Source: Azadirachta indica (taxonomy: Eukaryota > Streptophyta > Magnoliopsida > Sapindales > Meliaceae). Taken from it: a stretch of DNA of 64,000 nucleotides. The translations under genes were made by a program, and so were the position numbers. Positions within the stretch are counted from its first letter, which is position 1. Each line of letters starts with the position of its first letter. This document shows, one piece after another, positions 24,301 to 34,988 of the stretch. The notes beneath the pieces are model-generated. The model saw only the letters and a program-made list of their open reading frames with translations. It did not search any database and had not been told where the DNA came from. The stretch covers positions 7,028,545 through 7,092,544 of the forward strand of contig CM040447.1 of the NCBI GenBank assembly GCA_022749755.1, written 5' to 3'.

Positions 24301-24421
24301 CCTTTTTCTTTTCTTCAAAATTATAGTAGATAAATTAAAAATTGTAGCGTCTCTTACATCTATTTTTGGTGTGTGTGTGTGTGTTGCGTGTTTATATAGA
24401 GCAATAGGCGATAGAGCATGA
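21388..24421 (+). pseudogene. CNL pseudogene with internal NB-ARC deletion
   Basis: The start ATG is present (MAEGNLSDVVGRI), but one T is lost soon after, shifting the frame. The coiled coil is then recognisable to about 21,702. The P-loop and kinase-2 part of NB-ARC is gone, replaced by about 115 bases of filler. Coding similarity resumes at 21,829 with RGSKILVTTR and continues through GVPLAIR, CFAYCALFPK, an intact MHD (KMHDLMHDL) and LRRs. Further lesions: one-base losses near 23,058, 23,588 and 23,868, a TGA near 23,707, and GAA to TAA at 24,181. The last intron (24257-24407) and terminal exon still fit the family. Confidence 0.92.
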
Positions 24422-26163
24422 ATGATTCTGCAAACATAATGAGACCGTATCATTCAACTGTCTCTGTATGCACAAAATCAAACAAAAGTGAAGGTAATCA
24501 AGCTTTCTTCTTTTCTTTTTATGTACCATTAATTTTATTTATTTTCATTTATTCGTTAATATATATCTAATTTCCTTTTCACTTATGATCTTAATTGTAA
24601 ACAAATCAAATTTTTTTTTTCACATAACTTTAACACACATCCAGTTTTGATTGGGAAACAGAGGACACACATCCAGTTTTGATTGGGAAACAGAGGACAA
24701 ATTGCTAAAAACAGAGGTCACCCTGCCTTTTTGGAATAATCCTTGAAACTTAATTTCAAATGGATCGAGCACTGGTAATTAACTACTTACTTGTATCCTT
24801 TATTATTTAATTAATTTACTTTTTATACTTAAGTTCGTGTTTGTGTTTGACTTATAATTAATTAGTTATATCATTTTATTGATTAATTAATTAATTCAGT
24901 CTGGATACTTTAGTTCATGTTTGTATTTGACTTGTAATTTAAACACTGAATTGAATAGAATAGAATAGTATCTCATTCTCAAATTAAGTTCCAATAATTC
25001 TTCAATTTTGTAGGTGCATTGGATTGCTCTTGAGTCTGAACAACCATTTTAGAGTCATCGTGGATATGTATAAGGCCGTGTATGGGAGCTGCTAACCTCT
25101 TCAATTCCCTCATGCTCTTCATTTTTATTCTATCCTCCTTTTATTTTTTTAATTTTCTTTTGTTAAACCCATTTATTGTGTGATTTATGTGACTAGTTTG
25201 TGTTGTAGTAGTGAGTCAAAACAAATTATTTTCTTCTTGTGTTTAGTCTTTAATATAACTAAAGAGAGTAACACCGGTGTAATATTATCATTTATACATA
25301 ATGAAAGTTGATATCGGACTATAATCCTGTGGTTTTTTTTATGTTTGGGTTTTCTACGTAAAACACTGGTGTCTCCTTTTGTAAATATTTACTACTTTTT
25401 ATTTGTAATTTCATTATTTTTATTATTGTGCCAGAACAAAATCTTTTAATTTTTCTCACATAAAGAAAAAAATTTATCTTCTTAATTAATTATCTTGTAT
25501 TTATTAGATATAATAATCTTTCTAACTTTTTAGTTATAAATGATAAGATTTTTATTAATTAAATAGTGAAATGAAGCAGCAAGTCATTTTAAAAATTATA
25601 ACAGTTTATTATTCAATCAATAAATTCTATATCACTCAAACTAAAAAATTTAAAATAATTACCTAAGACGTATAATATTATTAAAAAGTTATTGCATAGT
25701 TTTCGTGAAAATTTACAATATTTTGAAGAAATAATTTGATTAATTTTAAATTTTAGGAAAATCTATTGACATTTTCAAAATATTAAAAAAGTTACGAGAT
25801 AATATTAGAATATCCCTGTATTTTAACATAATAACAAGTTCCTTTATCTCACCCAATTGATGAATTCTATCAGATTGAACACATTAAATTTGGAAATCAC
25901 ACCAAAATCCAAAATTTTCAGAACAAGTAAGAAAAATCTTCCAGCATGAGACAAAATCATCATAAATTATAAATTATACCAGCAATCTTCCATATATGCT
26001 AATTTTTTTTTTCCATATATGCTAATAATACCTACCCATTTCTTTAAATTTTAATCATTTCCTCCATTTCTTCCTTCCATTATTGAATCTTATTCAACCC
26101 TTATATATATCCCTTCAATCCCTTCAATTCTATCTTCAAATTTCACATCTATTTCAACGAAAA
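24422..26163 (+). other. 3' flank of the second broken CNL and promoter side of the defensin-like gene
   Basis: Up to about 25,800 it follows the 3' flank of the first CNL, including the 3' UTR intron borders (donor after 24493, acceptor before 25013). A perfect 32-base tandem pair lies at 24635-24698. The last 350 bases are specific to the downstream gene, with a TATA-like TTATATATAT at about 26,100, roughly 60 bases before its ATG. Confidence 0.55.
24635..24698. repeat. Tandem duplication, 2 x 32 bases
   Basis: Two adjacent identical copies that start ACACATCCAGTTTTGATTGG. The other CNL 3' flanks have one copy. Confidence 0.9.
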
Positions 26164-26487
26164 ATGAAGCTCTTTGCAGCAATGTTAATCTTCTTCATCA
26201 TTTTCATCAACTTTCATCAAGGTAATTAGAACAAAATAAACTGTATAAAATATCTGTTCTAACTAGAATTAATTTTCACAATTTGTTTATTTTTTAATTT
26301 TCAAACAGGTGAAAGCTCAAAATGGTTGCATGTATGCAAAAATGAGAAGCCACGAGGATCAGTATCTCCATGCAAGCAACCAGAATGTAATAAACTCTGC
26401 AGTCATTTGTATCCCAAAACTACTTCTTGGGGTTCATGCTATCAAAAGGATAATTGCACATGTCTTTACCTTTGCCGTGGAGATTAA
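26164..26487 (+). CDS. Secreted defensin-like peptide with eight cysteines, 78 aa
   Basis: Two exons, 26164-26221 and 26309-26487, with a GT-AG intron inside the codon after the signal peptide, as is usual for plant DEFL genes. Residues 1-19 are a hydrophobic signal peptide (MKLFAAMLIFFIIF). The mature part has eight Cys at 29, 41, 46, 50, 63, 69, 71 and 75: C-X11-C-X4-C-X3-C-X12-C-X5-C-X-C-X3-C. The CXXXC and CXC pair is the signature of the cysteine-stabilised alpha-beta fold. Expected outside the cell; defensin-like peptides act in defence or in reproductive signalling, and which applies here is not visible. A broken copy of its 3' half lies at 20,532. A Met at 26309 opens another frame across exon 2, but that frame ignores the Cys pattern. 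Confidence 0.82.
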
Positions 26488-27813
26488 TCTCATCACTCGA
26501 AAGCTACTGATAATTAAATTTCCTCTTTAATTATCCTTAAGATTAATATTGATTATTCTTTCTTTTTGTTCAACAAACTAGTTGGCAATTTTTATGCTCT
26601 TGATTAATCATAATCTTTTATCAATAAGAACATTGGTTTACATTGCTCTTCAAAAATTTTATTGCAATGCAACACTTTCTTATTATCTTAATTTAGTTCG
26701 CATTTTGTTAAAATAAGAACAACCCTCGTACAATGAATTCATATATGGAGCAAGATTTGCGATATTACATTTTTTAAAATAGTGGTATATATTTTAATGA
26801 TTGAGATCAAATATGACATATATATTAATTTAATAAAATTAATGTACATATAAAATACAATCTAAACTGATTTAAATTATGTTCTGTTCATAATTGTATA
26901 ACAAATAATATTTTGAACATGTTAAATTAGGTTATATATAATTTTCTAAGATTTTGTTTTACAAAAGTTGTTCATATGTACTAAAATAATGTTTGATAAC
27001 TCCTATAAAATGAGAAATAAAAATGAAAATATTGGTATTAATTATTGGAAATTGTAATAATAATCCCATAACTATTTCATCATGATATTCTAAATAATTA
27101 TTATCAAATTCCTCATCCTCACATAAATTTTATCCTTAAATATGATATTCTCTTAATCTGAATTTATCTTATCATAAATGCAAACATATACTAATCAAGA
27201 AAAACATAATTTTAATTAGAAAAGTAAACTTTAATCATATATTAATAATAATATACACATACCAAAAGAAAATTCCAAAATATTAAATAAGTTTAAATTA
27301 GATGAAGTTTATAATTATTCATATATATATATATATATATGTATATATATCATATCCACATTAATTCAACCTTAATATAAAATTCTAAAAAGTTCTTCCT
27401 CACTGCTTGTCCATAAAAGAAAAATATCAGGCACATTCTTAAAAGATTCTAACATAAGCATTGACGTTGTCATTACAGTGTAGTTCTTCCTAATAAATCC
27501 TCTTCAATATCATATAACTTAAGAGAACACAAATCTGTAATTGATAAGAATAAAATAAAAAAAGTAAATTTTGAACATATAAACAATTATAAATCGAAAT
27601 AATTATTCAAAAATTAGGGAAATTTTAAATTAAGTCTCTAATTCATAAATTTTAGCCTTAATTTTTTATCTTTTGCTAGCTATATATTTAGATTGATGGG
27701 GACAAGAATCAAAATAAATAATATTCAAAAGATTATATTTCTTTAATTATCCTTAAATGACACGTATAAATTTCTTAGTGTCTCATTGTGATTTGTTGTA
27801 AAAATAAGAAAAA
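26488..27813. other. AT-rich spacer
   Basis: No gene or recognisable repeat family is supported. An AT microsatellite lies near 27,320-27,352. The first 270 bases are the 3' flank whose copy lies at 20.6-20.9 kb. Confidence 0.5.
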
Positions 27814-28058
27814 ACAAAATTATTTTTCACATTTTTTGTATTTTTCTTCCTCTTTGTTTTCTCTAATGGTAAGTACAGTAACAACTAACAAGTTTTCTCT
27901 CTCATTTCTTTCTATTGAAGAATTCATTTACTGTTCAATCATAATTTTTAGTGTTTTTCTTATTAATTTTTGAAGAGATTTAATTTTAATTTTGATTAAT
28001 TTGTACAGGAAAAGTTGGTGCTCAAAATTGTGACTTTACTCCCTATTCTATGCCCTGA
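27814..28058 (+). pseudogene. Truncated defensin-like pseudogene
   Basis: 27814-27868 resembles the signal peptide exon of the downstream family (ending TAATG|GTAAG) but lacks an in-frame ATG in the right place. 28009-28058, behind TTGTACAG, encodes GKVGAQNCDFTPYSMP and then TGA. That matches the start of the mature peptide (compare CNFTPYRMPKC at about 31,430). Only one Cys remains and downstream sequence is unrelated. Confidence 0.65.
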
Positions 28059-28270
28059 ATTTTATAACCCATATCAAATAAATATTGATTAAATAATAAG
28101 TGTATTTTGAAATATTACAATATATATACTGAAAGAATTACCTTCTGTAAATATTTAAACAATTCAACAATATCCTCTCTATAATTGTACATGCTTGCGA
28201 CTTCCTTGTAAAAATACTTAAAAATATCAAAATGGAATTTTAACAGGCATCTCTCTCCGGAAGCAATTTT

Positions 28271-30232
28271 TCATCCCAGTTCATGCTCTGAAACTTTCTC
28301 TAAATATCGTGAATAATCTTCTTCCTTTGATTGCAAACTTAAGAAATCCAAGATTGTGTATATTTTTCCAGCTTCGGGATGATCCCTATCTTCAACTGTA
28401 AATCTACATGTCTTCCCATTAACATGAACATGGCTTTCCCCTGGAAATTTCTTCACCTGGTTACATTTCATCATCGATCTTATTTTTGCTACGCCATCCC
28501 ATCTTCCTCCCAAGGCATAAATGTTAGCCATTTCCACGTATGGAGCTGCTGCATGGGGTTCCAACTCGAACAGATGATGAGCTACGTGTTCGCCTATCTC
28601 TATGGCTCGGTGAATCTTGCAAGCACTAAGCAATGTCCCCCATATACCGGCATCAGGTTTAATAGGCATATTTTGAACTAAATCCAATGCTTCCTTTAGC
28701 TTGCCTTTACGCCCGAGAAGATCAGCCATACAAGAATAATGGTCTAGTCCGGGATTTATGTTATATAACTTGGTCATCATATTGAAGTAGTCCCATCCTT
28801 TCTCCAGGAAACCGGCATGTGTGCAAGCTTGAAGGACCGCTAAAAAGGTTATATGGTTTGGTCTAAAATCCAATTCCAGCATCTGATGGAAAAGGTCCAA
28901 AGCTTCTAAGAATTCCCCGTTCAAAGCACAACCTGCAATCATGGTTGTCCAAGAGACAACAGTTTTCTCCGGCATGGCATAAAAGAGCTTTCGAGCATCA
29001 CCAATACTTCCACATTTTGAATACATGTCTATCAACGCATTGCAGACCATTGTATTGTCTTTTAACCCACCAGAATTGACATAATTATCGATCCATTTTC
29101 CAAGTTCATGTGCACCACTTTGGCCACAACCAGAAATAATTGACAGCACAGTGACCAAATCAGGTTTCTCACCAGCTGCTTCTATAGCAAAAAACAATCT
29201 CAGTGCCTCCTCCATATCTCCTTTCTCAGCATACCCACTAATCATAGCAGTCCATGAAACACAAGTTCTGTCACACATGCCATCAAATAAGAATCTTGCA
29301 GAATCAATATCTCCACACTTGGAGTACATTGAAATCAATGTATTAAGCACAGATATACCTGAATCAAAGCCACATTGAATCCCACAAGAGTGAATCAACC
29401 TACCTTGAAATAATGCTTCCGGCTGCACACATGATGAAAGCAAGCTAACAATGGTACTTACGTCAGGCCTGAATCCATCATGCATCATGTACTTATAAAA
29501 ACTCAAGGCATCAATAAACTTCTCATTGTTCGCATATCCCGCAATAATAGAATTCCATGAAACTACAGTCCTTAAACCTTCTTCAATCCCATCAAAAACC
29601 AACTCCGCCATGTCCAAGTCACCACATTTCGCATAAGCAGAAATCCACGTATTACCAACTGAAACATCACCATCTATCCCAATCTGAATCCCAAACGAAT
29701 GAATAGCCTTTAACAGGTTCAAATTCTTCGCATGCATAGCCGACTGTGTCAACCCGATAACCGTGACTGAATCAGGCCGAATTCCCTCAAATCTCATATC
29801 ACAAAACAGATTTAGCACTCTATCAAGAAATCCCATTTGAGCAAACCCCAGCAGCATCGCATTCCACGACGCAACATCTCTGTCAGACATTTCATCAAAC
29901 AAGTCCCACGCATAATCCAATCTACAACATTTCACATACATGTCAACCATTGCTGTTTGCACAAAGGTATCAAACCAAAACGGCGATTTCACGACATGGG
30001 TTTGAATCATTTCCGAGTATCTGAGATCGGAAAGTTTAGCGCTAGCTTTGGCTATAAGGGGAAATGTTAAATTGTTTGGTTCAATGTCGTTTTCTTTGAT
30101 TTGGCGAAAGAGAAGAAGCGCTTGGTGGGCATGATTTTTGTTCACAGCTTCTCGTATCTGCGAGTTCCAGAGATTAATTCTTGAAGCTTTTGATAATCTG
30201 CTGAGACGTAGAGCTAGTGAAGCTGCGGTCAT
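28271..30232 (-). CDS. PLS-type pentatricopeptide repeat protein, orthologue of At4g19191, 653 aa
   Basis: RNA-binding organelle protein; the Arabidopsis relative is annotated as mitochondrial. It is a single intronless frame, as is typical of the family. The N-terminus is basic and rich in Ser, Leu and Arg (MTAASLALRLSRLSKASR), fitting a targeting peptide. From about residue 22 there are tandem PLS repeats with repeated VVSWNSMI-, GYAEKGD- and NALIDMYSKCG-type motifs. The tail has an E/E+-type extension (KPDAGIWGTLLSACKIHR, PYVEMANIYALGGRWDG, then VNGKTCRFTVED). No DYW deaminase domain follows. PLS proteins of this type usually take part in C-to-U RNA editing; the target is not predictable here. 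Orthology rests on strong recalled similarity over most of the length. Confidence 0.93.
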   Translation of the reverse strand: MTAASLALRLSRLSKASRINLWNSQIREAVNKNHAHQALLLFRQIKENDIEPNNLTFPLIAKASAKLSDLRYSEMIQTHVVKSPFWFDTFVQTAMVDMYVKCCRLDYAWDLFDEMSDRDVASWNAMLLGFAQMGFLDRVLNLFCDMRFEGIRPDSVTVIGLTQSAMHAKNLNLLKAIHSFGIQIGIDGDVSVGNTWISAYAKCGDLDMAELVFDGIEEGLRTVVSWNSIIAGYANNEKFIDALSFYKYMMHDGFRPDVSTIVSLLSSCVQPEALFQGRLIHSCGIQCGFDSGISVLNTLISMYSKCGDIDSARFLFDGMCDRTCVSWTAMISGYAEKGDMEEALRLFFAIEAAGEKPDLVTVLSIISGCGQSGAHELGKWIDNYVNSGGLKDNTMVCNALIDMYSKCGSIGDARKLFYAMPEKTVVSWTTMIAGCALNGEFLEALDLFHQMLELDFRPNHITFLAVLQACTHAGFLEKGWDYFNMMTKLYNINPGLDHYSCMADLLGRKGKLKEALDLVQNMPIKPDAGIWGTLLSACKIHRAIEIGEHVAHHLFELEPHAAAPYVEMANIYALGGRWDGVAKIRSMMKCNQVKKFPGESHVHVNGKTCRFTVEDRDHPEAGKIYTILDFLSLQSKEEDYSRYLEKVSEHELG

Positions 30233-30895
30233 CGCTCATTGTTTTGGCGGCAAAATTAAGTGTCCGTTAATGAGCAAGATTTAATAGAGTTTCGATTATA
30301 TGTAAAAAAAATTAATTATTTTCTTTATCTATTATATAAATAATAAAAATAATACTTTGAATATTGTCAAATAATTAAATTTTACTGAATTCTTGATAAT
30401 TAATGAATGAAAAATTAGAAAAGGAGGAAAAATAATTGATCATTTTCTCAAAACATTTAAAAGTCAATGCAAGAGTTGGGTATATGCGTGAATATTGATT
30501 TCAATCTTCTCGAGAAAAAGGAAAAATTAAATTTAAAAAAAAAAAGAAATAAAAGCTATTCAATATTAATTATTCTTCTCAAGAAAAAGGAAAAATTAAA
30601 TTTTAAAAAAAAATAAAAGCTATTTTAATATTAATTAACTTTGTAACTGAAAATTTTCATAAAAGCTAATACAAGCTTTGAATTGATAATTAATACAAAA
30701 GATCAAAACAATAATAAGGAAACTTCCAATCAAATTATCAAGATATATAGTATTATATATAGGAAGTATTATCACTGAAATTGCATCTAACTTTATTTTT
30801 ATGAAATACATTCATATTTATGTATATATGAATAAGGACATATATATTTCTCATTGTATTTAACAAAAAGAAAAGAAAAGAAAAGACAAAATAAA
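30233..30895. other. Spacer between the PPR gene and the peptide cluster
   Basis: AT-rich. It holds a tandem pair of about 65-70 bases (30,505-30,636), each copy with AGAAAAAGGAAAAATTAAAT and AATAAAAGCTATT. No gene is seen. Confidence 0.55.
30505..30636. repeat. Tandem duplication, 2 x about 67 bases
   Basis: Two similar copies beginning CTTCTC(G/A)AGAAAAAGG and ending near TTAATATTAATTA, differing in the length of an A run. Confidence 0.75.
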
Positions 30896-31652
30896 ATGAG
30901 CAAATTATTTCTTCTATCAGTATTCTAGTATTTTTCCTGTTCACTTCTGGTAAACTTAATAAAAATTTCTCATATTTACTTGCTTTTTTTAATCATAATC
31001 TTCTAATTAAATGTATTTTTTTACAATTTTTTTCACAATTTTAGTTGAAGGGCGGAAAAGATTTTGCAATTTTAGGGCATACCATATGGATTGCTCTAAA
31101 GGAGAATGCTCAAAATTTTGCATTGCATATTATGGTCCAAGAACTCGGAGCCATTGCATGAATACAATTACTTGTTGTTGCGAAGGTAAATAAGATTTTA
31201 AAATTTAAGGTTATTTTCAACTTTTTCTACACATTCATTTATTAATAAATTTAAGATATAATCATGTTTTATTGTCAACATTAACACACCCGATTCTGTT
31301 AAGTTCGTGCCCCTATGCTTAATTAAGTAAAGATTTATTTTTAACAATATTTATTCTAATATGATTATCTTTTTATATAGGTTTAATGACCAAAAAAGCA
31401 GGTGATTCAAGTGGCCCTAAAAGGTGTAATTTCACTCCCTACCGTATGCCAAAATGCACTGCCAAAGAATGCAGCAAGCTTTGCGAGGATTATTTTGGAC
31501 CCAAAACTAAAAACGATTGCACTAATTTTGAAACTTCTTTTTGCCATCATCTACCCCTAAGAACTAATCTATATATGTATTATATTATATTCATAATGAA
31601 AGAGAGCATTATTTTTTTTTTTTTTGGATATAGAATCGAACCATTTTGTTGA
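30896..31652 (+). pseudogene. Two-domain cysteine-rich peptide gene with a broken signal peptide exon
   Basis: Exon 1 starts at 30896 (ATG AGC AAA). One T is missing compared with the paralogues, giving TAG at 30926-30928 inside the signal peptide. Exon 2 (31045-31185) keeps all eight Cys, including the final CCC. A 195-base intron then leads in frame to a second Cys-rich unit (from 31381) with CNFTPYRMPKC, ECSKLC and DC. This second unit has only the first six of the eight Cys, and the frame runs on to 31652. If exon 1 were intact it would encode a two-domain secreted peptide. The lesion is one base, so sequence error is possible. Confidence 0.6.
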
Positions 31653-32008
31653 TATTTTATAGTATTTTATTGTATATTATATTATTCGTACAAAATACAA
31701 TAGCATACTACTATTAGATTCAATCATATTATTCAAAATGTGATTAGTCATTTGTATAATTTATTATTGGTGTAATTCTTCTATGTATAAAAAAAAAATC
31801 TAAATTTTTTAAGAACCACCTTACGATATATAATTCTATAATTACCTATAAATTAGGAAATCCCAAACAATTAGCTAAATATAAATGCATTCATTTTCAT
31901 GCTTCTTACTATAAATACATGAGACCAACTACAAAAATTACAACCAAAAAAAATATATTGCAGTAATAGAAATCTACCTCGTTTGCACAAAAAGAAAAGA
32001 AAAAGGAA

Positions 32009-32447
32009 ATGGCTAAATTATCTCTTCTCTCGGTATTTCTTGTCCTCTTCCTCTTCACAACTGGTAATTAATTATCCCCCATATATTTTTCTTTTTTTTT
32101 TCTGTTAATATTATTAATGTATATAAACTGATGTGACAACCAAAAATTAGGAACAATTACGGTGGAGGCACAACAATCTCTTTGCAATTTTAGACCTTAT
32201 CATGTACCAAGTTGCAGTGAAGCAGAATGCTCAAAGTTTTGCATGGCAAATTATGGACAAGGAACAGGTAGTCACTGCATGAACTCTATAACTTGCTGCT
32301 GTGAAGGTAAGTAATTTTTAAAAAGTAAATTTGTTGCAATAAATTCAAATTCGAAATTATTTTTATAATAAAAATATTTTTTATAAATTTTTATTCTTAT
32401 TTAATTTCTGTTTTATTTGCATGGTGGAAAATAAAACAGGTAAGTAA
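32009..32447 (+). CDS. Secreted cysteine-rich defensin-like peptide, CCC type, 72 aa
   Basis: Exons 32009-32063, 32151-32306 and 32440-32447. Residues 1 to about 25 are a signal peptide (MAKLSLLSVFLVLFLFTTG). The mature peptide has Cys at 30, 40, 45, 49, 61, 67, 68 and 69: C-X9-C-X4-C-X3-C-X11-C-X5-CCC. The first six spacings match the classical gene at 26,164. The third exon supplies only Gly-Lys-stop, and retention of intron 2 gives the same ending, so both transcripts encode the same protein. A TATA-like CTATAAATAC lies at 31909-31918. Function unknown; an extracellular role is expected from the signal peptide. Confidence 0.75.
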
Positions 32448-33758
32448 AGTGGCACAGCAAATTCTTGACCAGAAACCGGCAGCTGCGACAACATAAATAC
32501 ACAAAATATCAAACATGTATTTGAAAATAAAAGCACATTACTGATGTAATAAAAATATGACAATATTATTTCATAATATTCTGAGGCTTCTTTCTCTTTC
32601 CCTCTCTCTCTCTCTCTTTTTCATTAAAATATTGTCTTTTATATATAACGCATTAGAACTGGCATAATTGTGAATTCTAATACCATCATATCATAGACAT
32701 AATACAATTTCAACGATAGAAGCACTTTTTTGATATAATGGAAGCACTTTTAAGATATATTACATGATGGATCATCCAAGAAGTTGTAGTTCGAAACCAA
32801 AGTATGTCACACTAAATAAATTTATCGTAACTATAGTTATGAAGTACTTGAGCTGCATGCCTTAAAAAATGAATTATTAGTTATTTAAATATAAACGAAT
32901 ATGTGATTAATAAAATTTAACTCTCGAGTAAAAATAATTTTTTAAAAATATCAACGTTATACTTTGAAGGGCGAAACTTCACTTTAAAAAATCTTTCATA
33001 AACATTTTTTTATTTATAAATTGTTTATTTATTTATATATTTTTATTTTAGCCTCTATGAAAAGATTTTTTTTATTATGACATTAAAATTCTAGCTTTGC
33101 ATCTATATATTATCTTCAAAATTAAACAAAAGTACTAAAATTATAAAACCACTCTTATTAGACATGCAATGGATTGACTTAACCAAAAATTTAAAAATTA
33201 GTAGCCATTCTATTTACCATTCTTTCATAATCATCCCTCGCTATTTGATTACCCTTAAAACCCTAAATATTTATCAATTCTTATGGTGATTAAATTCAAT
33301 ATGTTCAACTATCTTATATATATTCCTCTTTAAATTTTCACATCGATCTTATTTAATGTAAACTCATAACACATAGAAAAAAATTGAATCATCAAAAAAT
33401 ACTCTTAAAATTTGAGAAAACATCATAATCTATACGATTTTCTTTCTCATAATCTATACTGTTTTCTTTTATTCTTGCTTATCATATGTCGAATTTTATT
33501 TTATTATATTAACTTATACTTTAAAACGTTAACATATATATATATATATATATATATGAGATTGTATCACTAATATGAAATCCACTCAACCTATTCAAAT
33601 TGATGTAATTATTCTAAATAAGGAAACTCCAAAAATAACCATATATCCAACAAATTATTATAAAATCTACTATAGAAACTTCCAACAATGGACTAAGTAG
33701 ATGGCATATATATATGGTTATTAGTGTTCTAGGTAACATAAAACTCATAGTGAAATCC

Positions 33759-33823
33759 CAACCAATAGATATCATTTCTATTGTTGCTTTTATTATTTAA
33801 TGCTTGATATGATCTATATATAC
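33759..33823 (+). promoter_or_regulatory. Conserved CCAAT and TATA boxes of the 33,885 gene
   Basis: CAACCAATAG at 33759-33768 and CTATATATAC at 33814-33823, about 62 bases before the ATG. The same pair with nearly the same spacing precedes its paralogues. Confidence 0.6.
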
Positions 33824-33884
33824 ATAAGAAATCTCATGAGTTAAAATTTATCCCATTTCAAAAAAGAAAAAGAGTAAACGAATA

Positions 33885-34988
33885 ATGGCCAAATTGTCTC
33901 TTCTATCATTATATAAAGTCTTCTTCCTCTTCATCACTGGTAATTAATCTTTTTTCACTTTTTATACGAGCCAATCTCTTAATCTCTTACTTAAGAAAAG
34001 AATCTATGTCATGAGCTATTATGACCATGGTAAAATAATTTAAATTAAATTATTACATGTTTATTAATTTCATCTTTTAATTAAAACAGATTTTTGTTAT
34101 TTTAATCTCCGTAAATTTTTAATTTTATAGTGTAACCTTTTTAATATAAATTCTGACTCCATCCTTATTTTTAATAAATTAAACCAACTAAATTTTTTTT
34201 AATAAGAATAATAAATACAAATTGATTCGACGGAAAAATTAAAAAGAAAAATCATTCAAATAAATATGAGTATATTAAATGATAATGATGTAATCTAATT
34301 CTTTATATACGTTCTCATATTTCATACGATTTTTGTTTTAGAATTGAAAATGGTGAGAGTGGAGGCTCAGAAAGAGCTTTGTGATTTTAGAACTTACCAC
34401 ATACCGAAATGCACCGAAGAAGAATGCTCAAAACTCTGCGTATCATATTATGGTGACGGAAATGGGAACCACTGTACCAATGATATTACATGCTGTTGCG
34501 AAGGTAAATTTGAAAGGGAAACTGTTTTTAATGTTTTCTGAAAGTGTTTTTGGAATATTACTCTGTAAAACGAAATTTCAAAATATTTGCTAAACAATTA
34601 TTTGCCAAAAAAGAAAACGTATTTAATTCTATTGTTTTTTGCAGAGTGGAAAAAAAAATTTTTTTTTTTTGGTGATAATGTCATATGAGTTGTTCTGATT
34701 TTATATTCATGTATAAAACTATAGCCTTTTATTTATGTAAAATAAATTCATAATCGTATTGAGATGATTGAAATCCTCGCTAATATGAATAAACGACACT
34801 AAATATTTCAGGTTTTCTTTTTCATTATTTTAAAAAATTTACGATATATAAATATATATATTTATATGTGGTAGATATTCTAAGGCTTTTTAGTAAAATT
34901 TTTCATTCTAACGTGATTTCTTTTCTATTTTTATAATTTTTTTTTAAAAAAAAATACAGGTAGGCCACCAAGTGCTAGGAAAGGATAA
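33885..34988 (+). CDS. Secreted cysteine-rich defensin-like peptide, CCC type, 81 aa
   Basis: Exons 33885-33939, 34342-34503 and 34960-34988, all with GT-AG introns. The mature part keeps all eight Cys (32, 42, 47, 51, 63, 69, 70, 71) and ends in a basic Pro/Ser tail, GRPPSARKG. The signal peptide carries Tyr-Lys (residues 10-11) in its hydrophobic core where the duplicate at 41,812 has Leu-Ile. That charge may weaken secretion. Reading on without the second splice would give another short tail (about 34541); I prefer the spliced form because exon 3 is conserved in the family. Confidence 0.72.

Noticed and set aside
27788..27973. 61-residue plus-strand frame rich in Ser, Phe and Leu
   Set aside because: It spans the decayed signal exon and intron of the defensin-like relic; the hydrophobic look comes from that origin.
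32381..32563. 60-codon minus-strand frame found twice (also 40,331), looking like a conserved small protein
   Set aside because: Conservation is explained by the 7.95 kb tandem duplication. The frame overlaps the peptide gene 3' end and has no support of its own.
34381..34593. Second plus-strand frame across exon 2 of the peptide genes (also at 42,311, 44,791 and 36,885)
   Set aside because: It is the wrong frame of the Cys-rich exon, lacks a signal peptide and runs through the intron.
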